Assembly: GCF_048544455.1 (NCBI RefSeq)
Contig: NC_133538.1
Location: forward strand, 20,177,969-20,241,968
Direction: 5' to 3'
DNA length: 64,000 bases
From: Silene latifolia
Taxonomy: Eukaryota > Streptophyta > Magnoliopsida > Caryophyllales > Caryophyllaceae
The notes below the pieces were generated by a model, which saw nothing but the letters and a program-made list of their open reading frames with translations, was not told where the DNA came from and ran no database searches. The position numbers and the translations under genes are program-made. Each line of letters starts with the position of its first letter. Within the stretch, counting starts at the first letter, position 1. Positions 9,298 to 22,694 of the stretch are shown in pieces.

Positions 9298-11792
9298 TTG
9301 AGTGATAGAGGAATAGTGGATATTGGGATTGAATTTGTAAATCCATTTGCAAGGGAACCACAAACCAACCCACAAACTAACCCTCAAAATCCCTCACCAA
9401 ATCAACCAACCATGCCAAAATTCTCATCACATTCCGTACCTACTGAAGTTAGTCTACCCAATGGTATTCCTACACCCACACACCTAATGAGAAACTTCAT
9501 AGCGAAATCCGCTTTCATTCAATTGGTTGAAAGAAGCCAATTTGAGGGGATGCCAAGTGAGGATCCACATATTCACATGGAGACTTTTTGTGATTATTGT
9601 GAAGCTATCTCTCAAACGGGTGTGACTCAAGATCAAATATGATGGGTACTCTTTCCATTTTCATTGATAGGAGCCGCAGAGCAATGGCTAAAGAGTTTGG
9701 ACAAAACTACTCTTGGCATCGATGCATGGAAGAAGCTAGCCTTAGCTTTCTACAAGAAGTTCTACTCACCGGAGAAGACCTACATGCTTATAGCTCAAAT
9801 CACGGGATTTAAGCAATGAGATGAAGAATCACTATATGAAGCTTGGGAGCGTTTCAAGGCCGTTTGTCTGTCTTGTCCTCACCATGGCCTTAGTGAGTGG
9901 TTTCTAGTTCAACAATTTTGGAATGGACTTTATGAAGATTCAAGAAATGTTTTGAACATGGGTTCAAATGACATGTTCACCGACGTTGATGACAACCAAA
10001 CTTGGGAAAAAATTGAAGAGATGGCTACTCATAACTCTCAATATGATAGACCTCGAAAAGCTAGTAGAAGAGGCCGACATAAGGTGAATTCCGTGACATA
10101 ACTTAGTGCAGACTTGGGTGCTCAATTGAGTTCACACATGGATACCATGAACTTGAAGTTCAATAAAGCCATAGAGGAAGTAAAGAAGGCTTCAACTTCA
10201 CCAAAGCAACAAACGTTCCATCAAGTTAATTTCATGGTTCTGACATCATATATTCCAAGTGGAATTTGTGAATGTTGCGGAACTTTGGGACATGATCAAC
10301 AAGAATGTAGAGGGACAAATGAACAAGTGAATGCTTTTCAAGCATACAATAATGGTACATCATACTCAAAACGTTTACAATGAAAACACCAAGTACCACC
10401 CAAACCTCTCATATAAAATCTCAAATGTTCAAAATCCACAACCAACATACATACCACCTCCATTGAGAAATCCTATACAAAGAACTTTCTATAACCAAAA
10501 CCATGGATTCCAAAATCAACCATCATATAACCAATCCTCATATAACCAACCCAATGACCCAACCTTTGATGTTCAAAAAGCGGTTCTCCAAATGCAAAAG
10601 AACAAATAAGAATTCTTTGCTCAAATGCAAAAAGATAGCCAAACAAAAGATATCACCATCAACAATATCGTCGCACACAAAAAGATGCTTGAGACTCAAA
10701 TATCTCAAGTGGCTTCATCAAGCTCGCAAAGACAAATAGGGCAATTACCTCCTCAAGGTAATCCACTCACAAGGAATGAGATGGCTCATGCTATCCACTT
10801 GAGAAGTGGTACTCAATATGAGAGTCCTATGGTGCCAAGTGAAGAGATTATTGTTGAGGTGAGGAGCAAGATAGATGCCAAAGGATTGCAGAAAAATGAT
10901 GAGGGTAGTTCAAGGAAAAATGATGAGAAGGTTGTGGATGTAAGCAATGATGAGAAAGAGTCAATGAAGAAGAAGAAAAAAGAAGAAGAAAGAAAGAGGA
11001 AAATTGATGAGGAGCCTATTGTCATTAGGCTACCATTTCCAAGTAGGAAAATGAAGCCTAAAATGGATAAGCAACTTGGGAAATTTATGGAAATCGTGAA
11101 GAATTTGGAAGTCTCAATTCCTTTCATCGAGTTGATTATCCATGTGCCGGCTTATGCTAAGTATATGAAGGATATCCTCACAAAGAAGAATTCCATTGGC
11201 CAAATGGAAACAATTGCTTTTGCCAATGCTTCTAGTGCTATCCTACAAGGTACTTCACCACCAAAGCTACAAGATCCCGGGAGTTTCTCTATCCTTTGCA
11301 CAATTGGCGATACAAGAATTGAGAAGGCACTCTGTGGCCTTGCCTTACTCAGTTTGTGCAAAGCTTGGGAAGGGAGAGTTAAAGTGCACAAGTGTGACAC
11401 TCCAAATGGCGGATCGCTCAACAAAGAAATCCCTACGAGTCTTGGAAGATGTACCGGTTAGGGTGGGGAAGTTCTTCATTGCCGATAAGTTTGTCATCGT
11501 AGACATGGCGGAAGATGCTCATATCCAAATCATCTTGGGAAGACCATTCTTGAACACCGCCGGAGCGGTAATAGATGTGAAAAACGAAATGCTTACCTTG
11601 GAAGTAGGTGATGAAAGGATAACCTTCAATCTTATCAAAGTGATGAAAGTCCCCAATCTCAAGGAACCATGCTTCATGGTGAACCATACTCCTAATGACA
11701 TAATTGATAAAGTTGAGACTCCTCCTTATCTCCATCCAAAAGACGAGCCTCATATTGAGAAAGGTAAGGTAGAGACTCCAACTTGGAAGTAA
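9298..11792 (+). pseudogene. Element A gag-protease, disrupted, with protease active site deleted
   Basis: Gag would form the retroelement capsid and the protease would cut the polyprotein. Visible in order: a retrotransposon gag domain (WVLFPFSLIGAAEQWLKSL near 9643-9700, SLYEAWERFKAVCLSCPHHG at 9829-9888), a zinc knuckle CECCGTLGHDQQEC (about 10270-10311), a lysine/glutamate-rich linker (10960-11015) and an aspartic protease core (ILGRPFLNTAGAVIDV, 11537-11584). In-frame stops interrupt gag at 9640, 9817, 10099 and 10606, and the frame changes near 10380. Around 11335 the DLGAS-type catalytic motif is missing: the sequence runs from ALC directly to LPYSVCAKLG, with a frame change at the join. 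The protease is therefore dead beyond simple stop-codon loss. No reverse transcriptase follows. Confidence 0.88.
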
Positions 11793-12570
11793 GAGGTTAA
11801 TAAAATATATATTACTATTATGGGGAGCTAGGAATTTTTGACAAGCTCAAGAACAAGAGTACAACCTTGGATGCTCCGGGTTGTAAGGAAAAGGGAATGG
11901 ACGTCGTTGAAGACCCAAATGAATCCATGAAAAAATGGTTGCTATTGCTAGCAATGGAATCACAGATATGAATGGTGAAACCAAATATATCAATGGTATT
12001 TGGCATGACAAGTTTGAGGGGATATTCAATCCCTATGTTGGTAATGAAATGTCCTTCGATTATGACAAAGGCTATGTTGATCCCAATTCATGTGCTTATG
12101 AAATGGGATTCCTAGCCTATGATGATGGTCTACCCAAGTCTTCTTGGGGTTTATTCAACAAATGTGAACAAGCTTTCGATTACTTCCATGTGACGTTGAG
12201 CAACATTAATAACGTACTAGATTTGCCCCCTTGACATGTTAACAATGAGAGGAGTTTAGTGGAGTCCTCCCTAAACCACCAATTGTACATATTCTAACCC
12301 TCTAATTTTGCATTTTATTAAGTTTTATTTTATTTCATTTAGTTTAATTGCATGATTAGTGATACTTTACACGAGAGAAGGTAAGGAAGGGTTTGCTAAT
12401 TGCGTTTGAAACATGTAGAGGGAGTAGAAATGAAGTGTGGGGATGTTCAATCAATTGCATTACCATTGCCCCACACTTAATAAAGAAATCCGAGCTTCCT
12501 GAAGGCAAGTAGGGCGGGTTGTATGTTGACAACAAGCGAAATCAAGTGCTGCCCAGAAACCTGCTTGAGC
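11793..12570 (+). other. Spacer between protease and ORF3 of element A
   Basis: Holds a 99-codon open frame at 11935-12234 (YINGIWHDKFEGIF, SFDYDKGYVDPNSCAYEMGF) that I do not recognise; it has no reverse transcriptase, RNase H or integrase motif. An inverted repeat AAGTGTGGGG (12433-12442) / CCCCACACTT (12469-12478) with a 26-base loop follows. Its left arm, read with the next bases, resembles the polypurine tract of this element family (GTGTGGGGAT). The rest is AT-rich and non-coding. Confidence 0.6.
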
Positions 12571-12600
12571 AGAGGAGCGGGACGAGCGAGCTGAGCAGAA

Positions 12601-12735
12601 CCCGTTCAAGCAGGAATGGAACCCGGGCGAGCAAAGGCTCAACTCGGGTGAGCAGAGCGCCAACCCGGGCGGGCTCCAAAGGCAAAATGAAAATCTGCCT
12701 AAAAACCCGCCGGAGCCAAGAGCAACCCGGGCGAG
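12601..12735 (+). repeat. CCCGGGCGAG motif array upstream of element A ORF3
   Basis: Copies of CCCGGGCGAG or variants (CCCGTTCAAG, CTCGGGTGAG, CCCGGGCGGG, CCCGCCGGAG) start at 12601, 12622, 12643, 12664, 12706 and 12726, giving spacings of 21, 21, 21, 42 and 20 bp. Weaker copies may extend left to about 12560. The motif matches the array in this element's LTR and lies about 400 bp before ORF3. Confidence 0.8.
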
Positions 12736-13122
12736 TTCCTCAATCCCCACGAGCTTAAACACGGGATTTCCACTTCTCCAATTCATTTCTTCCCCAATTT
12801 CAAAACATAATATCTCCTTCTCAAACAAAACACCCATCTCCCATGACACAAATCACTCAATACTCAATCAAATCACCCCAGATTTGTTTCTAATTCATCT
12901 TTGACACACTTAAACAACTCCAATATCAATTTTAAGCCTTCAAACTACTCAAATCCCCCAAAAATTGACTCACCCAAACTTAGGATTTGAGAATTTTGAA
13001 TTGGGCACAAATTCCAATTGGGTTTGATTGTTAACAAGATTGAATAAGACTTATCAAGCATATTGAAGGCTAATTGATACTATCTTGTCAAAGTTTGTAG
13101 AAATCCAAGGCATTTTCTTGGG

Positions 13123-14712
13123 ATGGCTAGGACAAAGGGAAACACCAAGGCACCAAATGAGTCCAATCTCACAAAAAGGCAAAGAACATTGGCATCCAAG
13201 GCAATTGTGGTATCAACTATTGTAGAGAGGCAACTTGAGACAATTTTGGCTCCCGAAATTCCAACAATCGAGCCACTTGAAGGATTTCAGGAGGTAATAT
13301 TTATTGGTGAATAACATAAGAAATCCTTTAGTTCTTTACTAAGTAAGAATGTTGTAGCTACCAAATTCCTATGCCATGATACATTAGACAAGCTTGGTAT
13401 CTTGAAGGATACACGAACTTTCTTCGAGTCTATGAGTCTAGGCGCCTTTTTTGACATGCATGAAGAGACCTATAGAGCCTTGACCCTTGAATTCATTAAT
13501 TCATTGAAGATAGTTAGACAAGAGGATCGAAAATTCTTGGAATTCCGTCCTGGAAACAAATCCCGTAGAATTGGAATTTATGCTTTTGCGGAAGTATTTG
13601 GAGTATAAATGCCTTCTCAATCAACCAAGAAGCCACACAAGTTTGATGTCAATCCTTTATGGAAAGCCATTTCGGGGAAAGAGTTTACTACTTTCAAGGC
13701 TTGTTCGACCTTATTTGTTCATCACCCGAGTATTAGGATTTGGCACCATTTTGTGGCTAATACTTTGATAGCAAGAAAAGAAGCTTGTACTTTGATGGAA
13801 TTTGATATGGTTTACCTTGAATCCCATCTCAATGTTCAAGGGTCTTACAAATCCGATTACAACATTATTCAATTATTGATAGACCGTTGGATGGACTTAG
13901 CATCGGGTAAGGACAAGATTACCATCATAGTCAATGATGGTTTGATAACCAAGCTAGAAAAACACTTTGACCCTAACTTCAATAATGACGGCGTTTACAA
14001 GCCTATTAAAGGGGAAACGCGTATGAACATGTCTATGCTACCTTTTCGTTTGTATTGGGTAAAGAAGAATGATGACAACATGACCATGGAATGGTTGATG
14101 AAGGATTCCCTTCTCTCACATTGCCGGATAATGGATTCCCTCGCCTTGGAAAGCGAAGGTAAAAATATATTCTCTCACTATACACCATCGATGCAACAAC
14201 TCAAGGAGATGAGTCGTCTTTGCCTTCAAGTTCCCAAGTACCTCCGTCAACTTTGGTAATTCCTCCTTATCATTTTCCGTAACAGCCTTATGTCCACGAT
14301 GATACAAATGTCATGGAAGGGAAAAAAATATGTCTCGGGTTTAATGAAATATATCCATAAAGAGATGTACCAAGATCGGGTCAATAGTTACTATGCCCAA
14401 TACCCGCCTCTCTACAACACGGCTAGGCAAGGCTTGCTTGACCCTAACGGGCCTTTGCCGGATTGGGTGGATAGTTAAGTTCTCTTCCCGAACTTGTACA
14501 ATTCAATAGATGAAGAGGTGGTATGTGAAGATGGAAATGAGAGTGTTGGAGGGAGTGATGATGTCAATGATGAAGCTACCAATGTAAGTGATGATGAAGA
14601 TGATCAAGACAGCAATAAAAGGGATAATGAGAGTAATGATATGGCTACCTCAAGTGGTGAAAACGAAGATGAGGAATCTGATGATGATGGGATGAACGAT
14701 GAAGAAAATTGA
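13123..14712 (+). pseudogene. Element A third ORF (ATHILA ORF-1-like), disrupted
   Basis: The ORF starts MARTKGNTKAPNESNLTKRQ, the basic N terminus usual for the third ORF of Athila elements, and continues through a globular region (TRTFFESMSLGAFFDMHEET at 13405-13464, FEVIN-like helices to about 13608, TLFVHHPSIRIWHHFVANTL at 13708-13767) to an acidic serine/aspartate tail (14494-14712). One frame runs through most of it but is broken by stops at 13312, 13606, 14257 and 14476. Between about 14190 and 14330 a better reading lies in another frame (SSLPSSSQVPPSTLVIPPYH), so at least two frameshifts are present. The family has been called env-like, but no signal peptide or membrane segment is visible. 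Its function is unknown. Confidence 0.75.
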
Positions 14713-16817
14713 GGGAAAATAATAACAAGCACTTGATGGATGAAGACTAACTTAGCATCCATGCCATAGTACTTGTATGTTCCTTTTCTACCTTTCCTTT
14801 CATGTGTAACATAACTTGTAGTTCATATTGCATTTGTAGTGTTGTTTTGGATTTTTTCTTGATTGTTGTCCTAGCACCATTAAAGGACCTCTTCCATCTT
14901 AGCAACATCAAGGTGAAGACAAATTTTTGCTTCCTCAAGAAAAATCCAAATTGCAAAGCATACATGGCCTTGCGGCCAAACTTCCTCTCCTTAGCCTTAA
15001 TTGGTTTGGGGAAATTTAGTCACAAGCAACCCGAGTCAATTCAAATTGGCTCTCCAACCTAATAGAAAGCATGCATCACTTAGTTTAGTTTAGTTTGCAT
15101 CACTTGTTAAATATATCATGTAATATAGCATTTAGTCTTAGTTCTTGCATTCACATAGTAGTTCATGCACTTAGAATAGCTTCATGCATTGCACTTGCAT
15201 CTTTTTTCCTATCGCTTTGTCCATTGAGGATAATGTCCATGCTAGTGTGGAGATGAGAAAATATATTTTAAAAATGATAAAAATTTGAAAAATTTCAAAA
15301 ACATGTTCGTTAATTTGAGAAAAACCAAAATCCTTAAAAATTTGAAAAATCAAAAATCCAAAAATATGTTGTTTACTTTAGTAGTGTAGAATTGTATATA
15401 TTTGTATGTTTGTTGCTTTTTTCACATAGGAACTATGCCACATTCGAGACATCTCTAAGGGATTAATGAAGAACCGCACGGTATGATCTTTACAATCTCT
15501 TTTCCCTACTCTTTATGTTAATGACAATGTGGTGAGATTTTGATATTGCGGTTTTGTTTCTATACGATGTTAGGAGTATGCATTAGATTATATGGCATTT
15601 AGTTGGATAGTTGCATATGCATTAGACTTGTATATGTGTTAGTTTCATCATGACATGTAGTTGTATTTAGGAAAAGTTTTTGAAATGCCTAATTGGGAAT
15701 CTTGACAAGTGTATATAGGCCCTTGTAGATACTTTCTCTCCTTAAGACTTTGTTCACTAGAATTGATTCAAGTCACCATTTTTAGTGTCTTACTAGTATC
15801 TTTTGACCCATGCACTAAGGCCTAGTCAAGAGTTTATTGATGTGTGATAATCCCTTAGCTACCATTATTCCAAGGTGATCTTTGAAGCCATGCAATCGTT
15901 CTTCCAACTTATACCATCTATCACTTTGTTAACCAAAGGGAATGGGCATATATATTCGTCAAATGAGTTAAAATACCAAATAAAAGCCAAAGGTTACAAT
16001 TTTGTCAAGTTATCTTTATCTTAGGCTTAGGAGTGCAAATGACACTTCTATACTCTTTTAGAGTACCCTTATTACATATGGAGTCACTCTCGATGTCAGT
16101 TCAGTGAGGATTTGCATATTGTTGATCACCGCCGCATTCCATTGCCAAAAGACCAATTGCCAATCATAAAAAATGGCAAAAAATGTTCTTCATGATCAAA
16201 TGCTACAAAAAATGGGGGGAAAATAACCCAAAAGCAAACTACAATTGTGAAACTCATGTATCTTCAAATCCCTTTTATCTATTTGATAGTCCTATCTTCT
16301 TTTGCATGATAGAGATGGGACGACCCTTCATTTTGTCTAGGCAAGAGGGGGAATTCCGCGATCTTACAGTGCCTTCTAACACTATATGGACCTTGCTCTT
16401 GACGAAAGCATTTAGTAATTGTGGATAAAAGTAGCCTAATTTGACACTACTTGGATGCGACTTATTTCTATCTTCTTGGACTTAGTAGTTTTTAGAACTA
16501 GTATCTATAATGGAGTGTGTACCCTTGAATTATTTCCCTTTTAGTCGATTTCTGCCACTTAGATGAGAAAGTGGCCGACTACTCTTTTGTAGTTGCATCC
16601 TTTGATATGTTAACGTGCTTAATGAAGGATGCATCGCCATTTTGACAAGCCCCACCTTGTCTTGCAAGAAGGCATTCTACCTCATGGATGTCTTGTTATG
16701 AGTTGAAGAGGTGGAATGAGACCCGCTAATTGTCTCACATCGGAGATGTATTAGGATTATGTTAAATAAAGGTCTTGTTTCTAGTCACCTCTTTACTCGG
16801 GATGAGTAAAGGTTCGG
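14713..16817 (+). other. Long 3' non-coding region of element A
   Basis: Between ORF3 and the polypurine tract there are 2.1 kb without a supported gene; open frames at 14802-15062 and 16183-16428 look like chance. Athila elements usually carry such a region. It ends in GGGATGAGTAAAGGTTCGGT before the polypurine tract. Confidence 0.7.
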
Positions 16818-16829
16818 TTTGGGGATATT
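16818..16829 (+). other. Polypurine tract of element A
   Basis: TTTGGGGATATT lies directly before the 3' LTR start at 16830. The same TTTGGGGA core occurs on the - strand beside the LTR of element B. Confidence 0.85.
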
Positions 16830-16978
16830 TGAAACGGTCCTTAAAAGCGCACTTTTAACCCCTTAATGAACCCCGTTTCGCATGTTTTTGCATGCATTTA
16901 GGGTCATTTTGGCATATTTAGCTTCCTACTGGATTTTCTATAAGATTTTAGCCCATTTTTAAGAAAGGAAGCAAATTA
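16830..16978 (+). repeat. 3' LTR of element A, left part
   Basis: Matches the 5' LTR from its first base to the equivalent of 7618. Similarity stops abruptly at 16978, where the sequence changes to the tail of element C. About 160 bp of LTR (equivalent to 7619-7780) is missing between this part and the right part at 28637. Confidence 0.88.
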
Positions 16979-19181
16979 CGTGTTGCATAGTGGTCATTTG
17001 CATGATTGTATATATGGTCTTCCATATGAGCGGAAGTGTTGGTAATAGATGGGAATGGATGTTGATAACACATGTGTGATCATGTGGTGGATTTGACGCG
17101 GTATACTCGTGGCATGGTATCCGGAAAATGGGAATGTTGAACATGGTTGAGTCACATGATGAGTGACATCGCATTATTTAGTTGTTTTATAGAATCTGCA
17201 TGTTCGTGATTGATTTGCATACAGGTGCATGTATGAGATTAGACGTGATAGATATATGTGTAGTAATGATCGAGTTATACCCCGAGACTTATGCGTAGAC
17301 TTAGAACCAATTGAGTTGGGTGTTATTATGGGATTAGGGTTTCGAACCGTGGGCGGGACCTTGTACCTTGACGTTTGGGAGGCTCGTAGAGTAGGGTTTA
17401 TATCATGGCATTAGAACGATGTGTGATTCATTTATGGATTTGCAATAAGTAGAAAAGAGTGTTTAACCTGGAACATGGTCAATTGTGGAATTTAGTAATG
17501 AGTGTATGAGACCGTATTCTGAGGTTGACAATTGAAATTCGGGACGAAGTTCTCTTTTAGGGGGAGTGAATATAACAATTCGGAAGTTTAGGAAAGTACG
17601 GAATATGAGGAAATAGTGAGAGTTGTGAGGAAGTGGTGAGAATGGAACGTCGAACTTTGGGAAGAGAGTACACATGAGATTTGAGGGAATAGTTGGAAAA
17701 AGAAGAGTGAGGTGAAACTTCGGAGACGAAGTTTATTTTAAGGGGGGAAGATTGTAATACTCCGTATTTAATAATAGTAATAATAATAATATTTTATTTA
17801 TATGAGTTATGTTGAGACGGAATAATAATGATAATAATAATAACAATAATAATACATTATACATGTATTATACTCCTACCACATACATATATACTCCCTT
17901 ATCCTCACCCACCCAACCTTATCCTATTACAATCGACCAAAAATCCACCATCAAACATTAGAGAGAAAAGAGAGAAAGAGAGAAAGGAAGAGAAAGACCG
18001 TCTTTTGCCCTCCGCCTTGAGTTCGTAAGGTAAACCGTCTTATACTAGCCTTTATATTATTTTATTCATACCGTTGACCCGCCTTGACCCCGACACATCT
18101 CTAACCCGTGTCATTGACCACCGTTGACCATGTATATGGGGGTTTGACCGAGTTTAAAAAGGGGTTTTTGGGGTTTGTGTGTGTCGGGTTAGGGCCTCGG
18201 CTTTGAAGGGGTTTCGGGTCAATTTAGGTTCCGGTTTTGGGCGGTGGTTTTCGAGGGAGAGAGGGGAGTTGAGGGGTGGTCTTGGTTGGTGTCTAGGGTG
18301 GCTGTGGTGGTCGGGATCTGGGTTAGAAATAGGGTGTATGGACGGGTGGGGTTGGTTGTGTGTCGCGTGTTGTTTGTTGTTATTGTATGCGATTGTTGTC
18401 ACGGTTGTTGCTGTTGTGGTTGTCATGTGGTGGTGGCTAGGTGGCCACTGGTGTCGGCAGGAGGGGAGCTGGTGGTGGCAGTGGCGGCTCTCGGTTGTGG
18501 GTGTGTTGGTGTATGCGGGTTGTTGGTGTTTGTTGTTGGTGGTGGTGATGTCGGTTGTGGTGAGGCCGTGGGTGGCTGCTGCTGGTCGTGGCCACCACGG
18601 CTAGTGGTGGTGGTCCACGTTGGTAGCGGTGGTGGTTGTGGTTATGGGTTTATATCGGGATTTATATTGTTTAAGACGGGTTTATTTAGTTTAGTTAGTC
18701 GTATACGTATTTGTATAATGTATTAATATATTTATACGTATTGGTATAAATATATTAGTATATTATACGTATTGGTATACGTATTGGATTAGTATATTTA
18801 TACGTATTTGTATGATTAAATTAGTATATTTATATGTATTCGTATTATTATCGTGTTTTAGGAAACGAGTTTTGTGAGACGGTTTTACGAGACGGGCATA
18901 GCTTGTGTCACAGTTTGCTTATGTGGATTTGCTGTGAGGTAGGTTAATTCTACTTAGTTTCAATATGTTTATATGGTTGAGTGAGTCGGCATTGATTAGT
19001 CATTTGCATTATAACATGATATTGGATTAGAGGATTGGATGAATCAGTGAATGACATATTGTGTGGTATTTGCATTTATTCTACTTGTCATGTATATTGG
19101 GTAATATGACGGCTGTGACTGTTGGTTATTGATGAGGAGACAGGAGACGGTTGGGAAACCGTCTTCCGCTTAGGTCGCCTC

Positions 19182-20455
19182 TGTTGGAATATGTGTCCTC
19201 TGACAATAATGCGATCACAACTGTCGATCATGATGATCACATGTTTAAGTCTCATTTCAAGAATACATGTGAGAAGTAATATTTTACAGTCAACTGGTCC
19301 ACACATATCGGTAATGATTGTCTGACTAGAGTTTGACATTACTGTCGTGCGGCGGTGGTGATCAGTTGATCCCCTTAGGTCATACCTAAAGGGTAACACT
19401 CTTAAGTGAATATTTAATTAATCGTATGACGATACGGGTTAATTAAACTACTTAAAATTGACGGACGATTTTGGAAGTAATATTTACGTGTCTCATTGTA
19501 ATTTGATTAAATAAGATACGGTCTAAGTAATCGAATTGTTTTATTACTTAAATGAAATTATTGCTTAGGGAAACAATTAAAACTGAATGAATAATTTATT
19601 ATAAATACAAGATGTTGTGATTTATAATTGGTAAACCGTTTTGATACAAGTAATTGTGAATTACTAAGTCAATTTTGTACATGACGTATTTTTATTAATA
19701 CGTTGATTTTTAATATGTTAAAAATGCATGACAATTTTACATGACTTGTGACATGTGACAAATTGATAAATTGACAAAGATAAAATGGAACCCATTTTAT
19801 CTAATATAGACCGAAATATGGGAGGGAGTATAATGTTTAATTTGTGTTAAATTATTAAGTGGAGAGCATAATGATTATAACTAGCTTATAGCCATGCAAG
19901 CCTAGTTTTTCTTGAGAAGAATGACTTGCCCATGCATTGGCTCACTCCTCCTCTCCTCTCCTCTCTCCCCACCTGTTTTCCAAGAGCAATATAGAGAGTT
20001 TTTCTCTATCATTATTCATTCATACTTTACATAATATTTCTAGTGTAAGAAATACAAAACTCTCTAAGAAAAACTAGAGAAATAAATACTCCAAAATTCT
20101 TCTTCTCTTGACCGAAAATTCAAGAGGACAAAACATTAGTTTTGGATCAATTTTTAGTTAAATTAATATTGTTCTAATATTAATAATATTAATTTTTAGG
20201 AGGTTATCTTGGGTATAATTCCTTGGGAGGTATTCTAGGCTTGAATCCTTTGTTCATCCAATATTAGAAAGCTCAAGAACAAGTGAGTAGGAGAACTCAT
20301 TTGTGCCCATATATCCGAAATCTCAATGTAAGGAAAACGATTTCTTCTTTATCTTTGTTTATGTTTGCATGCATAAGATCTAAATTAATTTTATGACTAG
20401 ATTAATAGTAACTTATATGAATAAGTTGAGTATAATGATATATAGATTTCTAACA
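19182..20455 (+). repeat. 5' LTR of element D
   Basis: TGTTGG...TAACA, with an imperfect TGTTRG/YTAACA inverted terminal repeat. Contains a pyrimidine tract (CTCCTCTCCTCTCC, 19946-19970) near the likely transcription start. None of the palindromic motif arrays seen in elements A, B and E was found here. Confidence 0.93.
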
Positions 20456-20457
20456 AG

Positions 20458-20468
20458 TGGTATCAGAG
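20458..20468 (+). other. Primer binding site of element D (initiator tRNA-Met)
   Basis: TGGTATCAGAG, two bases after the LTR, is complementary to the 3' end of initiator tRNA-Met, the usual primer of copia elements. Confidence 0.93.
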
Positions 20469-22694
20469 AGCCTTAGGTTGTTTGCATGCAAATCGGTTAT
20501 TGTTTTTCCGGGTTATACGATTAACAAATAAAACTTATTAATTTGTGTTTATTATGATATATCACGAAATCCATTATGCATGTTAATTTTTCTGGTCCTA
20601 AAATTTATTTAGGATATTTTGGTTAATTTATGGATTTTTATTGTTCATTTTATATAATAATGGCATTAAAATGTGATTTTATGATAAAAATGTCATGTTT
20701 GGACTAAAATTAGCTAAACTTCGTTTTTTCCAGTGGTTTTTGGATATATTTTCACATATATTATAATTTGATGACCTGTAATGTTTCATAATTTTATGAG
20801 GTCTTATGCTCGAAATATGGATTTTTCAAGATAAAATCGAATTTAAATGGAAAAATAGGTTAATATGAGTTATATTTCGAATATGGTCATAGAAATTTAG
20901 TATGTTGTCACATGTAATTTTACAAGATGTGTGTAAAATAATTGGCTATAATGAAGTCTTTATGCATGATTTATGAATTTTTGATGAAAAATCACATAAA
21001 TAGTGACTTTAATTAGTATAAATGGCTAAAACATACTTCATGACTAAAGAAAAATGTCACATGTTGAATTTTATCTCATATTGCAGATCTAAAATTGAAA
21101 AGCTGATAAAAATTATTTTTTCTCATATTTTTATGCCTATAATTGATAAATCCGATAAACCGCAACATTGTTTTTTCTCGATAAATTGCGAAATTTTTTA
21201 ACCTAAGTTTTTGAATATTATGAGTGTCATGGTATTTTTCCAGAATGTTCAAGAGTTTAAAATTTCAAATTTCAAATTTATTTGAAATTTTTATGATTTA
21301 TTTGAAGTTATGGCATTATATTGTAATTTTAAGTCTTTTTATGAACAATATTAAGAAATATAAGTTAATTATTGTCAATATGTTAGTGGAGACTAATTTT
21401 GAGTCCTAATATGGTTAGGGTAATTAACTAGTACATAAATATGATTTTTTGTAATTATTGTGATTTTAAAAGGTTAAATCACGCAAATCCGTAAAAACCG
21501 ATTAATATACGATATTGGCTCCTTAAAGGCGATTTAGCATAAAATTGGGCATGTTCATACATATTATAATGCTACATTTTATTTATGATTGTCATAATTT
21601 TATTTTATGTAATTTTACTTAGTATGGCCTTAGTTTTAATTGATATTACCCAAAATGTATGGTAATATCGATTCGGTTGTAATTTATTGTGATCTCGTAT
21701 CACCGTTTTGTAATTTAATAGATTTATTTTATTTTAATTAAAAATGTATAATAGGAAATTATGTAATTTGTTATGTAATTTATTTATTCCGGAGATCCTT
21801 GAAGACGGTGCCACTCGAGAAGGCGATCCATTAAAGTCGGTGTTATCTCGAGAAGCGTGCCAAGACCGAAGTTCAAGGGACCAAAGGAGTTGGTTTCCGA
21901 ATTTGTAATAGTTTATTAGATTTACTATTCTAGGAAGGCCATACTAGGATTTAATTTATGCTTTGCATTTTTATTTATATGTTGCATGTATCGCTAAATC
22001 GCCATAACTAAAACAAGCATTATCATATTATCGAGTTTATCAACCGTGTCAATTACAATTATCGTAGTTCACCGCTTTAGTTCACTTAAAACGTGATAGA
22101 TAATAAATTGATATGACCTCTCGCTAAAAATAAACAATTGAGACATAGCCTTACCAAAAAGTAGAAATCATGAAAACCTATTTCGTGAGGGAGTGCACTC
22201 GGCCACACCGGGGTACAAACCTTGTTACGTAGGGGAAGTGGGTGATAAATGTCTATCCACCAAATTCATGTTGATGAGGGTTTCATCGGCCACACTGTGC
22301 CCAAGTTAATGTGGGTTTGGATCATGGACACATTTATTCGAAATTTGGATTGAGCTCAACGGAAGTATTCGTGACCGTAGTCGCATGTGTTCCGGGCTAT
22401 AGATAAATATTAAAGAAATTTTATCGACCAAGAGTTCTAAAAGTAGAATCGATTAAAGCGTTAATCCACCGAGTTATATTAATAAGGGATTCATCGGCCA
22501 CACCGTGCCCAAGTTAATATGAATTTGGGTCTTGGAATCATTTATCAAGTTGGGTAGAGGTCACTAGATAAATGCAATAAAACTTGTTTAGATTTAAATT
22601 AAATTTTTACGAGTGTTATTATTATTTTGAAAACGACATATGTTTTATTCCTTTTATTTTTCGTTTTGTAGACCACTTTTATTTCTCATAACAA
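20469..22694 (+). other. Leader of element D
   Basis: 2.2 kb of AT-rich non-coding sequence between primer site and gag. It contains a direct repeat around TCATCGGCCACAC (22283 and 22492, 209 bp apart, with similarity extending through GTGCCCAAGTTAAT) and a third weaker TCGGCCACAC near 22199. Confidence 0.75.

Noticed and set aside
10813..11127. Antisense frame of 104 codons over the element A gag-protease
   Set aside because: Serine/phenylalanine-rich shadow of the lysine/glutamate-rich linker on the + strand.
13123..14712. Envelope function for the third ORF of Athila elements
   Set aside because: No signal peptide, transmembrane segment or furin-like site is visible in A or B; the env-like label is not supported here.
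18179..18726. Long overlapping open frames of 141 and 160 codons
   Set aside because: They lie in a G/T-rich low-complexity part of the chromovirus C LTR and translate to valine, glycine and tryptophan runs; no domain.
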